The notes under the pieces: model-generated | The model's database searches: none | Told to the model about the DNA's origin: nothing | Seen by the model: only the letters and a program-made list of their open reading frames with translations | NCBI GenBank assembly: GCA_945881845.1 | Contig: CAMCVN010000003.1 | Span: 58,613 to 122,612, forward strand | Source: Bifidobacterium breve | GTDB taxonomy: Bacteria > Actinomycetota > Thermoleophilia > Solirubrobacterales > Solirubrobacteraceae | DNA length: 64,000 nt | Direction of reading: 5' to 3' | Program-made: the position numbers and the translations under genes | Shown: in pieces, positions 41,529-52,700 of the stretch | How the letters are laid out: every line of letters begins with the position of its first letter | Numbering within the stretch: the first letter of the stretch is position 1

Positions 41529-41666
41529 TGCGACTGCTCTCTAAAGCACGCGCGCAAGTGGTTCTTCCCCTCCCCATCTGACGAAAAGCCCGCAATTTGG
41601 GTGTCTTTCGACCTCTTTCACCTAACTAACGAAGCCCGATCAGCGTTCTGCTAATTTGTAATCACG

Positions 41667-42176
41667 ATGGTCGCTTCGATCTTCTCGTTCCCCAACCCCG
41701 TCAATGAGGTGTCGGCTCGCCTCGTCGCTGGCGGAGTTGTGCTGATCGCGCTGGCGGCAATCATCTTCGCTCAGCCTTGGATTTTCGTTGTGCTCGCGTT
41801 CGGCTTCGTCGCTCGTGCGCTTACCGGCCCGACACTCAGCCCGCTCGGCCAGTTCGTGACCCGCCTCCTCACCCCCGCGCTGCCGTTTGACGAGAAGCTC
41901 GTCCCCGGCCCACCGAAGCGTTTTGCGCAAGGAATCGGCGCCGTCTTCTCGGTAACCGCGGCGGTACTGGTGATCGGCTTTGATCAGCTCGGCGCGGCTT
42001 CGGTCGTGCTCGCCGTGCTCGCGCTGTTCGCGACGTTGGAATCGGTCTTCGGCATCTGCGTCGGCTGCAAGGTCTTTGCGCTGCTGATGCGCGCCGGTTT
42101 GATTCCGGCCGAGGTCTGCGAAAGCTGTAACGACATCACGCTCGGCGCGCCGACCGCCGCAGCTGGCTCACGCTAA
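41667..42176 (+). CDS. DUF4395 family membrane protein
   Basis: 169 residues. Several hydrophobic helices (RLVAGGVVLIALAAIIF, WIFVVLAFGFVARALTGP, AVFSVTAAVLVIGF, VVLAVLALFATLESVFGICVGCKVFALLMR). The NPVNEVSARLVAG start, RFAQGIGA and the GICVGCKVF Cys pair fit DUF4395. Members are often found beside thioredoxin-like proteins, but none is adjacent here. TAATTT (41652-41657) ends 9 nt before the ATG. The 138-bp gap to the divergent sigma gene is less GC-rich than its surroundings. Confidence 0.85.
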   Translation: MVASIFSFPNPVNEVSARLVAGGVVLIALAAIIFAQPWIFVVLAFGFVARALTGPTLSPLGQFVTRLLTPALPFDEKLVPGPPKRFAQGIGAVFSVTAAVLVIGFDQLGAASVVLAVLALFATLESVFGICVGCKVFALLMRAGLIPAEVCESCNDITLGAPTAAAGSR

Positions 42177-42189
42177 ACCCCAGGCGCCC

Positions 42190-43566
42190 CTAGGCAGCGG
42201 CCACGTCGCGCTCGACCAACGCTTCAACCGGTCGCTGATAGCCGCTCGCTTGGGCTCGTGCCTCGCCGGCCGCGATCTCTTTGCCGAGCTCATAGAGGTA
42301 ATCATCGAAATCGACTTGAATCGTGTGCCGCTTCGACGCCACGTAACGCTTCTGCATCTTCGCCATGTCGTCAGCGATGAAGCTGCGCATCTCGCCCTGC
42401 GGAGGAAGCTTGTAGCGGCCGGTCAGGTAGTCGGCCACCCACCTCCCCTGAGCCTCGGAGAGCGGCATCACTGCGCCGAGCGGCTGAAGCAGACCAATGA
42501 AGAAGAGGTTCGGGATCTCGGGATTGAACACGCGGCGGTAGAGATCAATCCGGTTGTCGGGCGCGGAGATGAAGTCCTCGTCGAAGAACGGGAAGGTGAT
42601 CTTGTAGCCGGTGCAGTAGATCACGACGTCGGCGTGGACTCTGCTGCCGTCCTCGAACTCAACCTCGTCGCCATCGAGGCGGCGAATGTTCGGCTTGACC
42701 TTGATCGCGCCGTGCGTGATCCGGTCGAGAATCCGACTTGAGACGGTCGGGTGCGATTCACCAAACTGGTGGTCCGGCTCCGGCAGCCCAAAGTCGGTCA
42801 CCTTGCCGACATAGGTGTTGATCAGCTTCGCGACCGCCATCTGCCGAAGCTTGAACGGAATCCGCGGGTTGACCCAGCCGCCCAACTGATCGGTCGGCTT
42901 GCCGAAGATGTACTTCGGCACGATATGCGCACCGCGACGGGCTGAGAGGTAAACGTTCTCGGCGATGTAGGACGCCTCGACCGAGATGTCCATCGCGCTG
43001 TTGCCGATCCCGAGCACGACGACGTCCTTGCCGTCAAGGAAGTCAGGGCGCATGTAGGAGTGGGCGTGCATCTGCTGCCCCTTGAAACTGTCGGAACCGG
43101 GGAAAGCGGGCTCGGGCCAGCGTGGGTCCCAATGGTGACCGTTGGCGACCAGCAGGGCGTCAAAACGCTCGCTGCTGCCGTCTTCCAAAGTCAGCTCCCA
43201 GGTGCCGTCGGCCTGCCGCTCAGCATGCTTGACAGGCGTCTCAAATCGGATCCGGTCACGGACGCCAAAGTGGTCGACATAGTCGTCGAAGTAGGCGGCG
43301 ATCTGCGCGTGGTTGGGGTAATCGGGGTAGTCGTCCGGCATCGGATAATCGGAGTAGGCCATCCGCAGCCGCGAAGTGTTGATGTGCAGGTCGCGGTAGC
43401 AAGCCGACATGCCATTGATGTTCTCGTAGACCCAGTTACCGCCGACCCTGTTCGACGCTTCAAAACAGGTGACGTCAAAGCCTCGTTCGGCAAGCGTCTT
43501 CAGCGCAGTGATGCCGGACGATCCAGCCCCGATTACGGCGGTCCGTGGCAGCTTCTGATTGCTCAT
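42190..43566 (-). CDS. Flavin-containing monooxygenase (FMO-like)
   Basis: 458 residues. FAD site [36 protein letters not shown] (GxGxxG), the NADPH site [17 protein letters not shown] (GxGNSxxD), an ATG-type motif [14 protein letters not shown], and [40 protein letters not shown] before it. Oxidises a nucleophilic N or S centre or performs Baeyer-Villiger oxidation; substrate unknown. SD AGGAG 6 nt before the ATG. Thirteen bases after gltD on the same strand, so it may be co-transcribed with gltBD. Confidence 0.9.
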   Translation of the reverse strand: MSNQKLPRTAVIGAGSSGITALKTLAERGFDVTCFEASNRVGGNWVYENINGMSACYRDLHINTSRLRMAYSDYPMPDDYPDYPNHAQIAAYFDDYVDHFGVRDRIRFETPVKHAERQADGTWELTLEDGSSERFDALLVANGHHWDPRWPEPAFPGSDSFKGQQMHAHSYMRPDFLDGKDVVVLGIGNSAMDISVEASYIAENVYLSARRGAHIVPKYIFGKPTDQLGGWVNPRIPFKLRQMAVAKLINTYVGKVTDFGLPEPDHQFGESHPTVSSRILDRITHGAIKVKPNIRRLDGDEVEFEDGSRVHADVVIYCTGYKITFPFFDEDFISAPDNRIDLYRRVFNPEIPNLFFIGLLQPLGAVMPLSEAQGRWVADYLTGRYKLPPQGEMRSFIADDMAKMQKRYVASKRHTIQVDFDDYLYELGKEIAAGEARAQASGYQRPVEALVERDVAAA

Positions 43567-43579
43567 TTCGGTCTCCTAA

Positions 43580-45040
43580 TCAGACGGGAACTTCTGCGAA
43601 GTACTTGTCAACCATACGGGCACAGCGCCGCCCTTCGTTTATTGCCCAGACGATCAGCGACTGGCCGCGGCGCGCATCTCCGGCTACAAAGATGCCGGCC
43701 TCGGAGCTCTGGTAGGTCGGCGCCTCAATGTTGCCGCGGCCGTCGAGCTCGCAGCCGAGATCGGTTACCAGGCCTTCGACCTCCGGATGGATGAAGCCGG
43801 TTGCGAGCAGTACGAGATCGGCCTTCAGCTCGCGCTCGCTGCCGGGCACCCCGGCGAACGGCGGGGCGGCTTCAGCCTGCGCAATGTGCTGCGTCGTGAC
43901 CTTGCCGTCTTCGCCCGAGAAGTGGGTCGTCACGACCGAGAAATCCTGCTCGCCGCGGCCGATCTCACGCGCCTCTTCCATCGCGTACGAGAGGCGGTAC
44001 TTCTGGGGCCACAGCGGCCAAGGCGTGCGGTCGTCGGGACGGTGCTCCGGTGGTTCAGGGAGAAGTTCGAGCTGAATGACGCCTAGCGCGCCCTCACGGA
44101 TCGAGTTGCCAACGCAGTCGGCGCCGGTGTCGCCACCGCCGACGACAACGACGTGTTTGCCTTCGGCCGTGATCTTCGGCAGGTCCGTGGGGGCAGCGGC
44201 TGGCGGCTGTGGGCCGAGCTGCTCGGCTACCCAACGGTTGCGACCGTAGAGGTACTCCATTGCGAAGTGAACTCCATCGAGCTCGCGGCCCGGAACATCA
44301 AGGTCGCGTGGGACGCGCGAGCCGATTGCGAGGACGACGGCGTCAAAGTCGCTCTTTAGCTGCTCAGCGCTGATGTCTACCCCCACATCGATGCCGTAGC
44401 GAAGTTCGACGCCTTCATCGATCAGCTGCTGGACGCGGCGGTCGATCACGTGCTTCTCGATCTTGAAATCGGGCACGCCGAAGCGGATCAAGCCGCCGGG
44501 CGCTTCGTCGCGCTCAAAGACGACGACCTTGTGGCCGGCGCGGCGGAGCTGCTGCGCTGCCGCCAAGCCGGCAGGGCCGGAGCCGACGACGGCCACAGAG
44601 CGTCCGCTCTCAGCCTGCGGCGGCTCGGGAGTTACCCACCCTTCCTGCCATGCACGGTCGATGATCGAAAGTTCTATCTGCTTAATCGTGACCGACTCGC
44701 CCTCACGGATCTCAAGCACGCAAGCAGCCTCACAAGGCGCCGGGCAGAGCCGGCCGGTGAACTCGGGGAAGTTGTTTGTTGCGTGGAGGCGCACGATCGC
44801 CGCCTCCCAGTCCTGGTGGTAGACGAGATCGTTGAAGTCGGGGATTAGGTTTCCAAGCGGGCAGCCGTTGTGGCAGAAGGGCACGCCGCACTCCATGCAG
44901 CGAGCGCCCTGAGCGGCTAGCTCCTCGTCCGGCCGACTCTCGACGAATTCCTTGTATGGCTCGAGCTCAACGCGCTCAAGCGGGGACTTGTAGGGAATTC
45001 CGACCCGCTCGATCTTCAGAAACGCTCCAAGCTCACCCAT
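43580..45040 (-). CDS. gltD: Glutamate synthase (NADPH) small subunit
   Basis: 486 residues. N-terminal Fe-S region with [17 protein letters not shown] and [11 protein letters not shown] cysteines. FAD site [35 protein letters not shown] site [15 protein letters not shown], and the C-terminal ATG motif ([13 protein letters not shown]) then [23 protein letters not shown]. Passes electrons from NADPH to the large subunit. The gltB stop and gltD ATG overlap as TAATG. Confidence 0.96.
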   Translation of the reverse strand: MGELGAFLKIERVGIPYKSPLERVELEPYKEFVESRPDEELAAQGARCMECGVPFCHNGCPLGNLIPDFNDLVYHQDWEAAIVRLHATNNFPEFTGRLCPAPCEAACVLEIREGESVTIKQIELSIIDRAWQEGWVTPEPPQAESGRSVAVVGSGPAGLAAAQQLRRAGHKVVVFERDEAPGGLIRFGVPDFKIEKHVIDRRVQQLIDEGVELRYGIDVGVDISAEQLKSDFDAVVLAIGSRVPRDLDVPGRELDGVHFAMEYLYGRNRWVAEQLGPQPPAAAPTDLPKITAEGKHVVVVGGGDTGADCVGNSIREGALGVIQLELLPEPPEHRPDDRTPWPLWPQKYRLSYAMEEAREIGRGEQDFSVVTTHFSGEDGKVTTQHIAQAEAAPPFAGVPGSERELKADLVLLATGFIHPEVEGLVTDLGCELDGRGNIEAPTYQSSEAGIFVAGDARRGQSLIVWAINEGRRCARMVDKYFAEVPV

Positions 45041-48000
45041 TAGCGACCAACCTCGCTCGTGTCGACGCTCTGGTGATCGGCGTTCTCGCGCTCTTGCTGC
45101 GCCATCTCGGCCAGCACGCGCTTGTAGTCGGCTGGGAAGATCTTGACGAATGAGCCCTGCAGCTCGGCCCAGTCGTCGAGCACGCGCTGGCCGACCGTCG
45201 AGCCGGTGCGCTCGACGTGCTCGGCAACAAGATTTCGGACTTCGATTGCGTCGGCCTCATCAAGCGGCTCAAGTTGATCAACCATCTCAGGGTTTACGCG
45301 CTGGGCAAAAGTTCGATCCTCGTCGAGCACGAAGGCGAGGCCGCCGCTCATCCCCGCGGCGAAGTTGCGGCCGGTTGGGCCAAGCACTACGACGCGGCCG
45401 CCGGTCATGTATTCGCAACAGTGGTCACCGACGCCCTCAACGACCGCACTTGCGCCGGAGTTGCGAACGGCGAAGCGCTCGCCGGCAAGTCCGCGGAAGA
45501 AGGCGCGCCCATCGGTTGCGCCGTAAAGGACGGTGTTGCCGGCGATCACGTTGGTCTCGGCGACGAAGTCGACTGCATCGAGTGGGGCGATCGAGAAGAT
45601 CCCGCCGGAGAGGCCCTTGCCGGTGTAGTCGTTGGCGTCGCCGCGCAGCGTCATCGTCACACCCGGGGCAAGCCAGCCACCGAAGCTCTGTCCGGCGGAG
45701 CCTTCAAGCGCGATCTCGATCGTTCCCTCTGGCAAGCCGTCGGCGCCACGAACCTCGGCGATGCGGCTCGAGAGCAGGCCGCCGACGCAGCGGTTGACGT
45801 TGCGGACAGGGTGCTCGATCGTGACCTTCTCGCCGCGTTCAATTGCCGGCTCGGCGAGCTTGATCAGCTCCCAATCGATTGCGCTCGAGAGCACCTCGGG
45901 CGGCGGACCAACGCGGTGGAGCGGCGCGCCGGGCTCCAGCTCAACGCGGTGGAGCAGGTGTGTCATGTCAACGCCTGCCATCTTCCAGTGCTCGATCGCC
46001 TCGTCGGCTTCGAGCAGCTCGGTGCGGCCGATCATCTCGTTCAGCGTCCTGACGCCGAGCGAAGCCATCAGCCCGCGCAGCTCCTCGGCCACGAAGAAGA
46101 AGAAGTTGACGACCTGTTCTGGCGTTCCCTTGAAGCGCTTGCGCAGCTCGGGGTCCTGTGTGGCGATGCCGACCGGGCAGGTGTTGAGGTGACAGGCGCG
46201 CATCATGATGCAGCCGGTCGCGATCAGTGGGGCTGTTGAGAAGCCGTACTCATCGGCGCCGAGGATTGCCGCGATCGCGACGTCGCGGCCAGTCTTCAGT
46301 TGACCGTCGGTCTGAACTGTGATCCGCGAGCGAAGGTCGTTGAGGCAGAGAGTCTGTTGAGTTTCGGCGAGGCCGATCTCCCACGGCACGCCAGCCGAGT
46401 GGACGGAGCTAAGCGGCGAAGCACCGGTGCCGCCGTCGTGGCCGGCGATCAGTACGTGGTCTGCGTTGGCCTTGGCTACGCCGGATGCGACCGTGCCGAC
46501 GCCGACCTCGGAGACCAGCTTGACCGAAACCTGGGCCTTCGGGTTGGCGCAGCGGAGGTCGTAGATCAGCTGCTTGAGATCCTCGATTGAGTAGATGTCG
46601 TGGTGCGGCGGCGGCGAGATCAGCCCAACTCCAGGAGTTGTGTGGCGAACCCAGCCGATGTACTTGTCGACCTTGTGGCCCGGCAGCTGGCCGCCCTCGC
46701 CCGGCTTTGCGCCCTGTGCCATCTTGATTTGAATCTGGTCGGCGTTGACGAGGTAGTGAATCGTCACTCCGAAGCGTCCGGAGGCGACCTGTTTGATCGA
46801 GGAGCGACGCAGGTCGCCGTTGATGTCGGGCTCGAAGCGGCGCGGGTCCTCTCCCCCTTCGCCGGTGTTCGAGCGGCCGCCGAGGCGGTTCATCGCGATC
46901 GCCAGCGTTTCGTGGGACTCGGTCGAGATTGAACCAAGCGACATTGCTCCGGTCGCGAAGCGCTTGACGATCTCCTTCGCCGGTTCGACCTCGTCGATCG
47001 GGATTGGCGTCACGTCGCTCGTGAACTTGAGCAGCCCGCGCAGCGTTGCGCGCTTCGTCGCTTGTTCGTTGCAGAGGCGCGCGTATTCGTCGTATTGGCT
47101 CTGCGCGTCGCCCTCTTCTGGGGTGATGCGAACGGCCTGCTGCAGCGCGGAGATCGTGTCGGGGTTCCACATGTGCTGCTCGCCGTCGCGGCGCCAAGCG
47201 TAGATTCCGCCGACCGGCAGGAGATCGGCGTCGCGTTCACCGGAGAGCGGCCATGCGCGAGCGTGGCGCGTCAACGCTTCGGCGCCGAGCACGTCGAGGC
47301 CGATGCCGCCGATCCGTGACGCGGTGCCGGTGAAGTGGCGGTCAACTAGCTGCTGCTTGAGGCCGACGGCCTCAAAGATCTGCGCGCCGCAGTAGGACTG
47401 AATAGTCGAGATCCCCATCTTCGAGATCGTCTTGAGCAGCCCTTTTCCAAGCGCCTTAACGATGTTGCGCTCCGCCTCGCTTGGGTCGCTGACGCCTTCG
47501 ATTTGGCCGTCCGCAGCAAGTTCGGCGGCGCTGTCGAGCAGCAGGTACGGGTTGATCGCGCTGACGCCATAACCGATTAGCGTCGCGAAGTGATGTACCT
47601 CGCGTGGCTCGCCGCTCTCAAGCACGAGCCCGGCCTGAAGCCGGTTGCCGATCCGCACAAGGTGGTGGTGGACGGCGGCGACGGCGAGCAAAGAAGGAAT
47701 CCCCGTCCGCTGAGGCCCTACCCGGCGATCGGAGAGAATCAGAACCGAAGCCCCTGCCGTGATCGCGTCGTGGGCCTCATCACAAAGGTTCGCCAGTCGC
47801 GTGCTGAGGCCGTCAGCGCCTTCGCTAACAGGCCATGTGATGTCAAGCGTGTGGGCGCGGAAGATCTCGCGTTCGACGTTGCGTAGCGTCTCAAGTTCCT
47901 GATTGCGCAGAATCGGCTGATTCATAACCAGTTGGTGGGCGGTCTCCGGTGATTCGCCAAGCAGGTTCGCTTCGGCACCGACCGAGGTAGCGAGCGACAT

Positions 48001-49593
48001 CACGATCGATTCACGGATCGGGTCGATCGGCGGGTTTGTTACCTGCGCAAAGAGCTGCTTGAAGTAGGAGAAGAGCGGCGGCGCGCAGTCCGACATCACT
48101 GCCAGCGCGGCGTCGTTACCCATCGAACCGATTGGCTCCTGGCCGGTCTGGGCCATCGGCGTAATCAGCACCTTCAGATCTTCCTCGCTGTAGCCGAAAG
48201 CTTGGCGGCGGATGTGACTTGGCAGCACCCCCGTCATCGTCACGTGCGCGGTCTCAAGGTCGTCGAAGTGGACGCAGTTGTCGTTGAACCACTGCTCGTA
48301 CGGGCGCAAGCTCGAAACCTCCTGCTTGACCTCCTCGTCCTCGATGATCCGGCCCTGCTCAAGGTCGACGAGGAAGATCTTGCCTGGCTGAAGGCGGCCG
48401 AGGCGCTTCACGTTCTCGGGTTCGATTGCAAGCATTCCCGACTCCGAGCCGAGCACGACTAGGCCGTCTTTGGTCTCGACCCAGCGACCGGGGCGCAGCC
48501 CGTTGCGGTCGAGCGTTGCACCGACGACACGGCCATCGGTGAAGCAGACCGACGCAGGGCCGTCCCAAGGCTCCATTAGGCAGGAGTGGAAGGCGTAGAA
48601 GCCTTTCAGCGCTGGCGAGAGGTCGGCGCGATCGCGGTAAGCCTCAGGGATCATCATCATCGCTGAGTGCGGCAGCGAGCGGCCAGCGAGCATCAGCAGC
48701 TCAAGAACGTTGTCGAAGGTCGCTGAGTCCGAGCCGCCAGGGCGGACGATCGGCATCACCTTCTGCAGGTCGGGGCCGAAGAGCTCACTGGCGAGCGAGC
48801 TCTCGCGCGCCTTCATCCAGTTGATGTTGCCCATCAAAGTGTTGATCTCGCCGTTGTGGGCGATCACGCGGAACGGGTGTGCCAGCTCCCAGCTTGGGAA
48901 GGTGTTGGTGGAGAAGCGCGAGTGCACCAGCGCGAGCGCCGAAGCGAATCGCTCATCACTGAGGTCGGGGTAGAACTCGGCGACCTGGCTTGACATCAGC
49001 ATGCCCTTGTAAACGCAGGTGCGCGAGGAGAAACTCGGCGAGTAGAAGTCAGGGCCAGCGGCCAGTTCGACGATCCGGCGGATCACGTAGCACTTCCGCT
49101 CGAAGGCGTCCTGGTCGCGGTCGAAGCCGGGGCCGGCAGCGATTATCGCTTGGCTGATGTGCGGCCGCGAGCGGCCGGCCGTCACGCCAACGAAGTCCTC
49201 GTTGACTGGGACGTCACGCCAGCCAAGGAAGATCTGGCCTTCGACGCGCGTATTCAGTTCGATCAGCTGCTGCAGCTTGCGGCGGCGCTCCGCGTCATGC
49301 GGCAGGAAGCAGACGCCAACGGCGTAGAAGCCAGCCTCGGGCAGCTCGAACTCGAGCACGCCGCGCAGGAATGCATCGGGAATCTGAACGAGAATGCCGG
49401 CGCCATCACCACTCGTAACGTCTGCGCCCTCCGCCCCGCGGTGCTCGAGATTGTCGAGCGCCTCGAGCGCCTGCTCAATTACGCGGTGCGACGGGACGTT
49501 GTCGAGCTTCGCGACCATCGCCACGCCACAGGCGTCGTGCTCATAAGCGGGGTTGTAGAGGCCCTGAGGCCCTGGGCGTTTGATCATCGTCAT
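45040..49593 (-). CDS. gltB: Glutamate synthase large subunit
   Basis: Makes two glutamates from glutamine and 2-oxoglutarate. 1517 residues, full length. A 21-residue propeptide precedes Cys22 (AYEHDACGVAMVAKL), the glutaminase nucleophile. The FMN domain follows, with the 3Fe-4S cluster cysteines in CIMMRACHLNTCPVGIATQ, and the C-terminal GXGXG repeat domain (GSAGQSFGGWLAPGVTMTLRGDANDYTGKGLSGG). Starts MTMIKRPGPQGLYNPAYEHD. Candidate -10 TAGAAT lies about 57 nt upstream. Confidence 0.97.
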   Translation of the reverse strand: MTMIKRPGPQGLYNPAYEHDACGVAMVAKLDNVPSHRVIEQALEALDNLEHRGAEGADVTSGDGAGILVQIPDAFLRGVLEFELPEAGFYAVGVCFLPHDAERRRKLQQLIELNTRVEGQIFLGWRDVPVNEDFVGVTAGRSRPHISQAIIAAGPGFDRDQDAFERKCYVIRRIVELAAGPDFYSPSFSSRTCVYKGMLMSSQVAEFYPDLSDERFASALALVHSRFSTNTFPSWELAHPFRVIAHNGEINTLMGNINWMKARESSLASELFGPDLQKVMPIVRPGGSDSATFDNVLELLMLAGRSLPHSAMMMIPEAYRDRADLSPALKGFYAFHSCLMEPWDGPASVCFTDGRVVGATLDRNGLRPGRWVETKDGLVVLGSESGMLAIEPENVKRLGRLQPGKIFLVDLEQGRIIEDEEVKQEVSSLRPYEQWFNDNCVHFDDLETAHVTMTGVLPSHIRRQAFGYSEEDLKVLITPMAQTGQEPIGSMGNDAALAVMSDCAPPLFSYFKQLFAQVTNPPIDPIRESIVMSLATSVGAEANLLGESPETAHQLVMNQPILRNQELETLRNVEREIFRAHTLDITWPVSEGADGLSTRLANLCDEAHDAITAGASVLILSDRRVGPQRTGIPSLLAVAAVHHHLVRIGNRLQAGLVLESGEPREVHHFATLIGYGVSAINPYLLLDSAAELAADGQIEGVSDPSEAERNIVKALGKGLLKTISKMGISTIQSYCGAQIFEAVGLKQQLVDRHFTGTASRIGGIGLDVLGAEALTRHARAWPLSGERDADLLPVGGIYAWRRDGEQHMWNPDTISALQQAVRITPEEGDAQSQYDEYARLCNEQATKRATLRGLLKFTSDVTPIPIDEVEPAKEIVKRFATGAMSLGSISTESHETLAIAMNRLGGRSNTGEGGEDPRRFEPDINGDLRRSSIKQVASGRFGVTIHYLVNADQIQIKMAQGAKPGEGGQLPGHKVDKYIGWVRHTTPGVGLISPPPHHDIYSIEDLKQLIYDLRCANPKAQVSVKLVSEVGVGTVASGVAKANADHVLIAGHDGGTGASPLSSVHSAGVPWEIGLAETQQTLCLNDLRSRITVQTDGQLKTGRDVAIAAILGADEYGFSTAPLIATGCIMMRACHLNTCPVGIATQDPELRKRFKGTPEQVVNFFFFVAEELRGLMASLGVRTLNEMIGRTELLEADEAIEHWKMAGVDMTHLLHRVELEPGAPLHRVGPPPEVLSSAIDWELIKLAEPAIERGEKVTIEHPVRNVNRCVGGLLSSRIAEVRGADGLPEGTIEIALEGSAGQSFGGWLAPGVTMTLRGDANDYTGKGLSGGIFSIAPLDAVDFVAETNVIAGNTVLYGATDGRAFFRGLAGERFAVRNSGASAVVEGVGDHCCEYMTGGRVVVLGPTGRNFAAGMSGGLAFVLDEDRTFAQRVNPEMVDQLEPLDEADAIEVRNLVAEHVERTGSTVGQRVLDDWAELQGSFVKIFPADYKRVLAEMAQQERENADHQSVDTSEVGR

Positions 49594-49649
49594 TGCTCTG
49601 TTCCGCTGCGGGCACCGTGGCGTACGCCAACCTCCGAAGCGAACCGATC

Positions 49650-49655
49650 ATTCTA
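49650..49655 (-). promoter_or_regulatory. Candidate -10 box for gltBD
   Basis: Minus-strand TAGAAT in the 114-bp gap between the AddA-like stop and gltB. This would give an ordinary leader of about 50 nt, unlike the leaderless starts elsewhere in the window. No convincing -35 is seen. Confidence 0.35.
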
Positions 49656-49707
49656 GTGGCAGACTGGGGTTCTAAGGACTCTGGCTGCGCCGACAGGGAA
49701 AGCGCGT

Positions 49708-52700
49708 TTACTGAGCCGACGGGCTGTCGCGGTCCGCGAGCTCCGACGGCACTGGGCAGAGACCGCCGCGACCAGGACAATCGCCGCAGAGACCTCTCCA
49801 AGGCTGGCTGGCGACTGGGTACTCGGCGGCGATCAGCCCAGCGGCGGCCTCACTGAGCTGCTGCTCGAGCGCGGGCACGTCGGCGCGGCTAAACGAAGCA
49901 GTCACCGGCTCGTCGGGGCGCTCCAAGAAAAGGTGAACTACATCGACCGCTTCAGCCTCCGAACCGCGCAGCACGGCGAGCGCGTAGAGCGCGCGCTGAA
50001 CGGCGTAGCTGGCGGCGACTTTCTGCTCTAGGTCGTCGGTTGGCCGAACCCCGTCGGTCTTGTAGTCGACCAAGAGCGCGGGCATCCCTAGCGTGATATC
50101 TAGCGCGTCAATAATGCCGGTCAACATTGGCGCTGACGGCGAGTCGGCGACCAGAGGCAGGCTAAAGGAGACCTCGCGCTGCGCTCGCTCAAGCCGTTCT
50201 CTGAGCGGGCTGGCACGGATCGCTTCGACGTAGCCGCGGAGCCGCTCGATCATCGCTGCGTCAGGCTCGAGGTCGTTGGCCGCGGCCGAGGCGCGAATCT
50301 GATCGTCACTCGGCGCCGAAGCAGTGGCGCCTAGATCGGCTCGCTCGAGCAACGCATGAGCGACTTGGCCACGGGCGCGGGCGTCGCCGCCACCGGCGCC
50401 GCTGGGGCGATCCCTGTCCGGAAGGCGCAGGACGTGCTTGAGGTACCAGCGGTAGCCGCAGCTCTTATAGGTGGCTAGTGACGAATAGCTGAGCGTTGGC
50501 GCAGGCGCGAGCGCTTCCACCGTGGTCAACGGGGCGATCTCCGGGCTGCCCTCGAGATCAGCAGCAGCAGCGGCCAACTTAGGAGCGGAGTCGATCAGCG
50601 TGAGGTCCAACTGGGAATCTGGGCCGGGCCTGTTAAGCCGCACGCGCAGCGGGGCGCGCCAGCCGCCAGCGGCAACCTCGACGAGCCCGTCGGCCAGTTC
50701 GTCTGTACATCCCTCGTCGCCGGAGTAGAGCTGCGGATCGAGTAGCAGCGCGGCGAGCCAAACCAACGGCGCCCTCGCGATTGACTGGTCCTTGAACCAG
50801 TCGCGGCCTAGGTCGACGGTGCCGGAGAGAATCAACCGTCGCTCGGCCCGCGTCATTGCCACGTGCAGCAGCCGCTTGGCCTCCGCCAGCTCGCGTTGCT
50901 TGCGCTCCTCATCGAGCTGATCAAAGTCGAACAAGTGGTTTGAGACCGCCGAATCGTCGCGCAACCGCACGCCGATTCGCTCACCATCGACGAGCACAGA
51001 AGGGCCGGTTGACATCCCTGTTCGCCCGAGTGCCGCCAGCACTACTACCGGGAATTGAAGTCCCTTCGAGCCGTGCATCGTCATTACTTGGACGGCGCCG
51101 CTGGCCGATCCTGGTGGCGCGTCGCTGACGCGGTCGTCGATCTCGGCTCGGCGGGCAAGTTGATCGACGAAAGCCCGAAGTCCTGATGACTCTCTGGCCT
51201 CATACTGGTGAGCGATGCGAATTAGTCGGCGAACGCGCAGTAGCGCCGACGAGCCATCGGGGCCACGGGCGACCAGCGCATCGAAACCAGTTTCGGCAAT
51301 CACCCGCTCAAGCAACCTCCCTGGCCCCTCCCAGCCAGCCGCCTTGCGCTCCTCAACGACAATCTCACGACAGCGGCGTAGCCGCTCCCGCTGCTCGTCG
51401 GTGATCTGCCCGGACGGTCCGCTGCGATCGGATGAAAGGGCGCGCTCCAACGCAGCGTCGAGACCGCACTTGGCGTCGCGCCGCTCATAGGCGAGCAGCG
51501 CCAACGTGTCAGGCGTGGCGCCAACCAGCGGCGACGAGAGCACCGCCAGCAGAGCGTCCTCATCCTCGCGGTTAGCCAGCAACCGCAGGTAGGCGACCAG
51601 ATCGGCAACCTCCGCGCGCTCCCACCATCCGCGCGCCGCATTCGCGACGGCAGGCAGCCCGGCCCGCTGCAACGCTGCAACTAGTCCGCCGATTGAAGCC
51701 CCCTGGCGGACGAGGATCGCAACGTCTCCGGGCTCGCACTCGCCGCCGTCGCAAAGCTCGCGAATCCGCTGCGCGACCATCAGCGCCTCAGCAGCATCAT
51801 CGTCATCTATGCCAGCCGGAAGCCGATCCTTGAATCCTGCTGGCAGCTTGTCAACTTTTGCCCAGGCCTCGTCGCAGAGCATCAGCTCCGCTACTGCGTC
51901 ACCCGGCTTCGAAGGAGCGTCGATCTCGACAACCCCCTCGTGAGTCTTCGGCATCAGCGGCTGGTAGCCGCTGCCGTGCATCGGGCCGAACCCGGCGTTG
52001 ATGAAGGCCAATATCTCGCGATCAGAGCGGAAATTAGTGCTGAGGATCTGACGCTCGCCGGCCGCTTGATGGATCTCGCTGCGGGCACGGAAGAGATCGA
52101 TGTCGGCGTCACGGAAGCCATAGATCGATTGCAGCTCATCGCCGACCATGAATAGGTTCTCGACGCCAAGCGCTTCAAAGATTTGAAGCTGGAGCGCGTT
52201 CGTGTCTTGGAACTCGTCGATCATCACGCGGCGGAACTTCGTGCGGTAGAAGGCAGCGACCGGTTCGTTCGCGCGCAGCAGGTCGCGCGCACCCAGTTCA
52301 AGATCGGAGTAGTCGAGAACGCCGCGCCGCTTCTTTGCTGCCCCGTAGGCCTCTCCGAACGAGGCCAGCAGATCGTCGAGCAGCATCACACGGTCGCGCA
52401 TCGCTTGATTGGCGAGTTCCACCAGCAGCTCGTTGATCGAATCGTGAAAGTCGCTTGCCGGCGGCGCAGCCAGTGCCGCCCCCCTGCGGGCAAAGAGCCA
52501 GCTACGGATTAGATCCGGCGTCGGCGGCGGTGCCCCACCCTGCAGCCGCTCGGCGCAGTCGGCCGCGCTCTCACGCGCAGCGACGACCGATTTACCGTCG
52601 CCGGCGCTTTCGAGCGCAGCGAGCGTCAACTCGGCGAGCTGGAGCACTCGGGCGCGGTGGCCATCAACGTCGGCCTCCCGCGGCTCCGGCATCCGCGGCT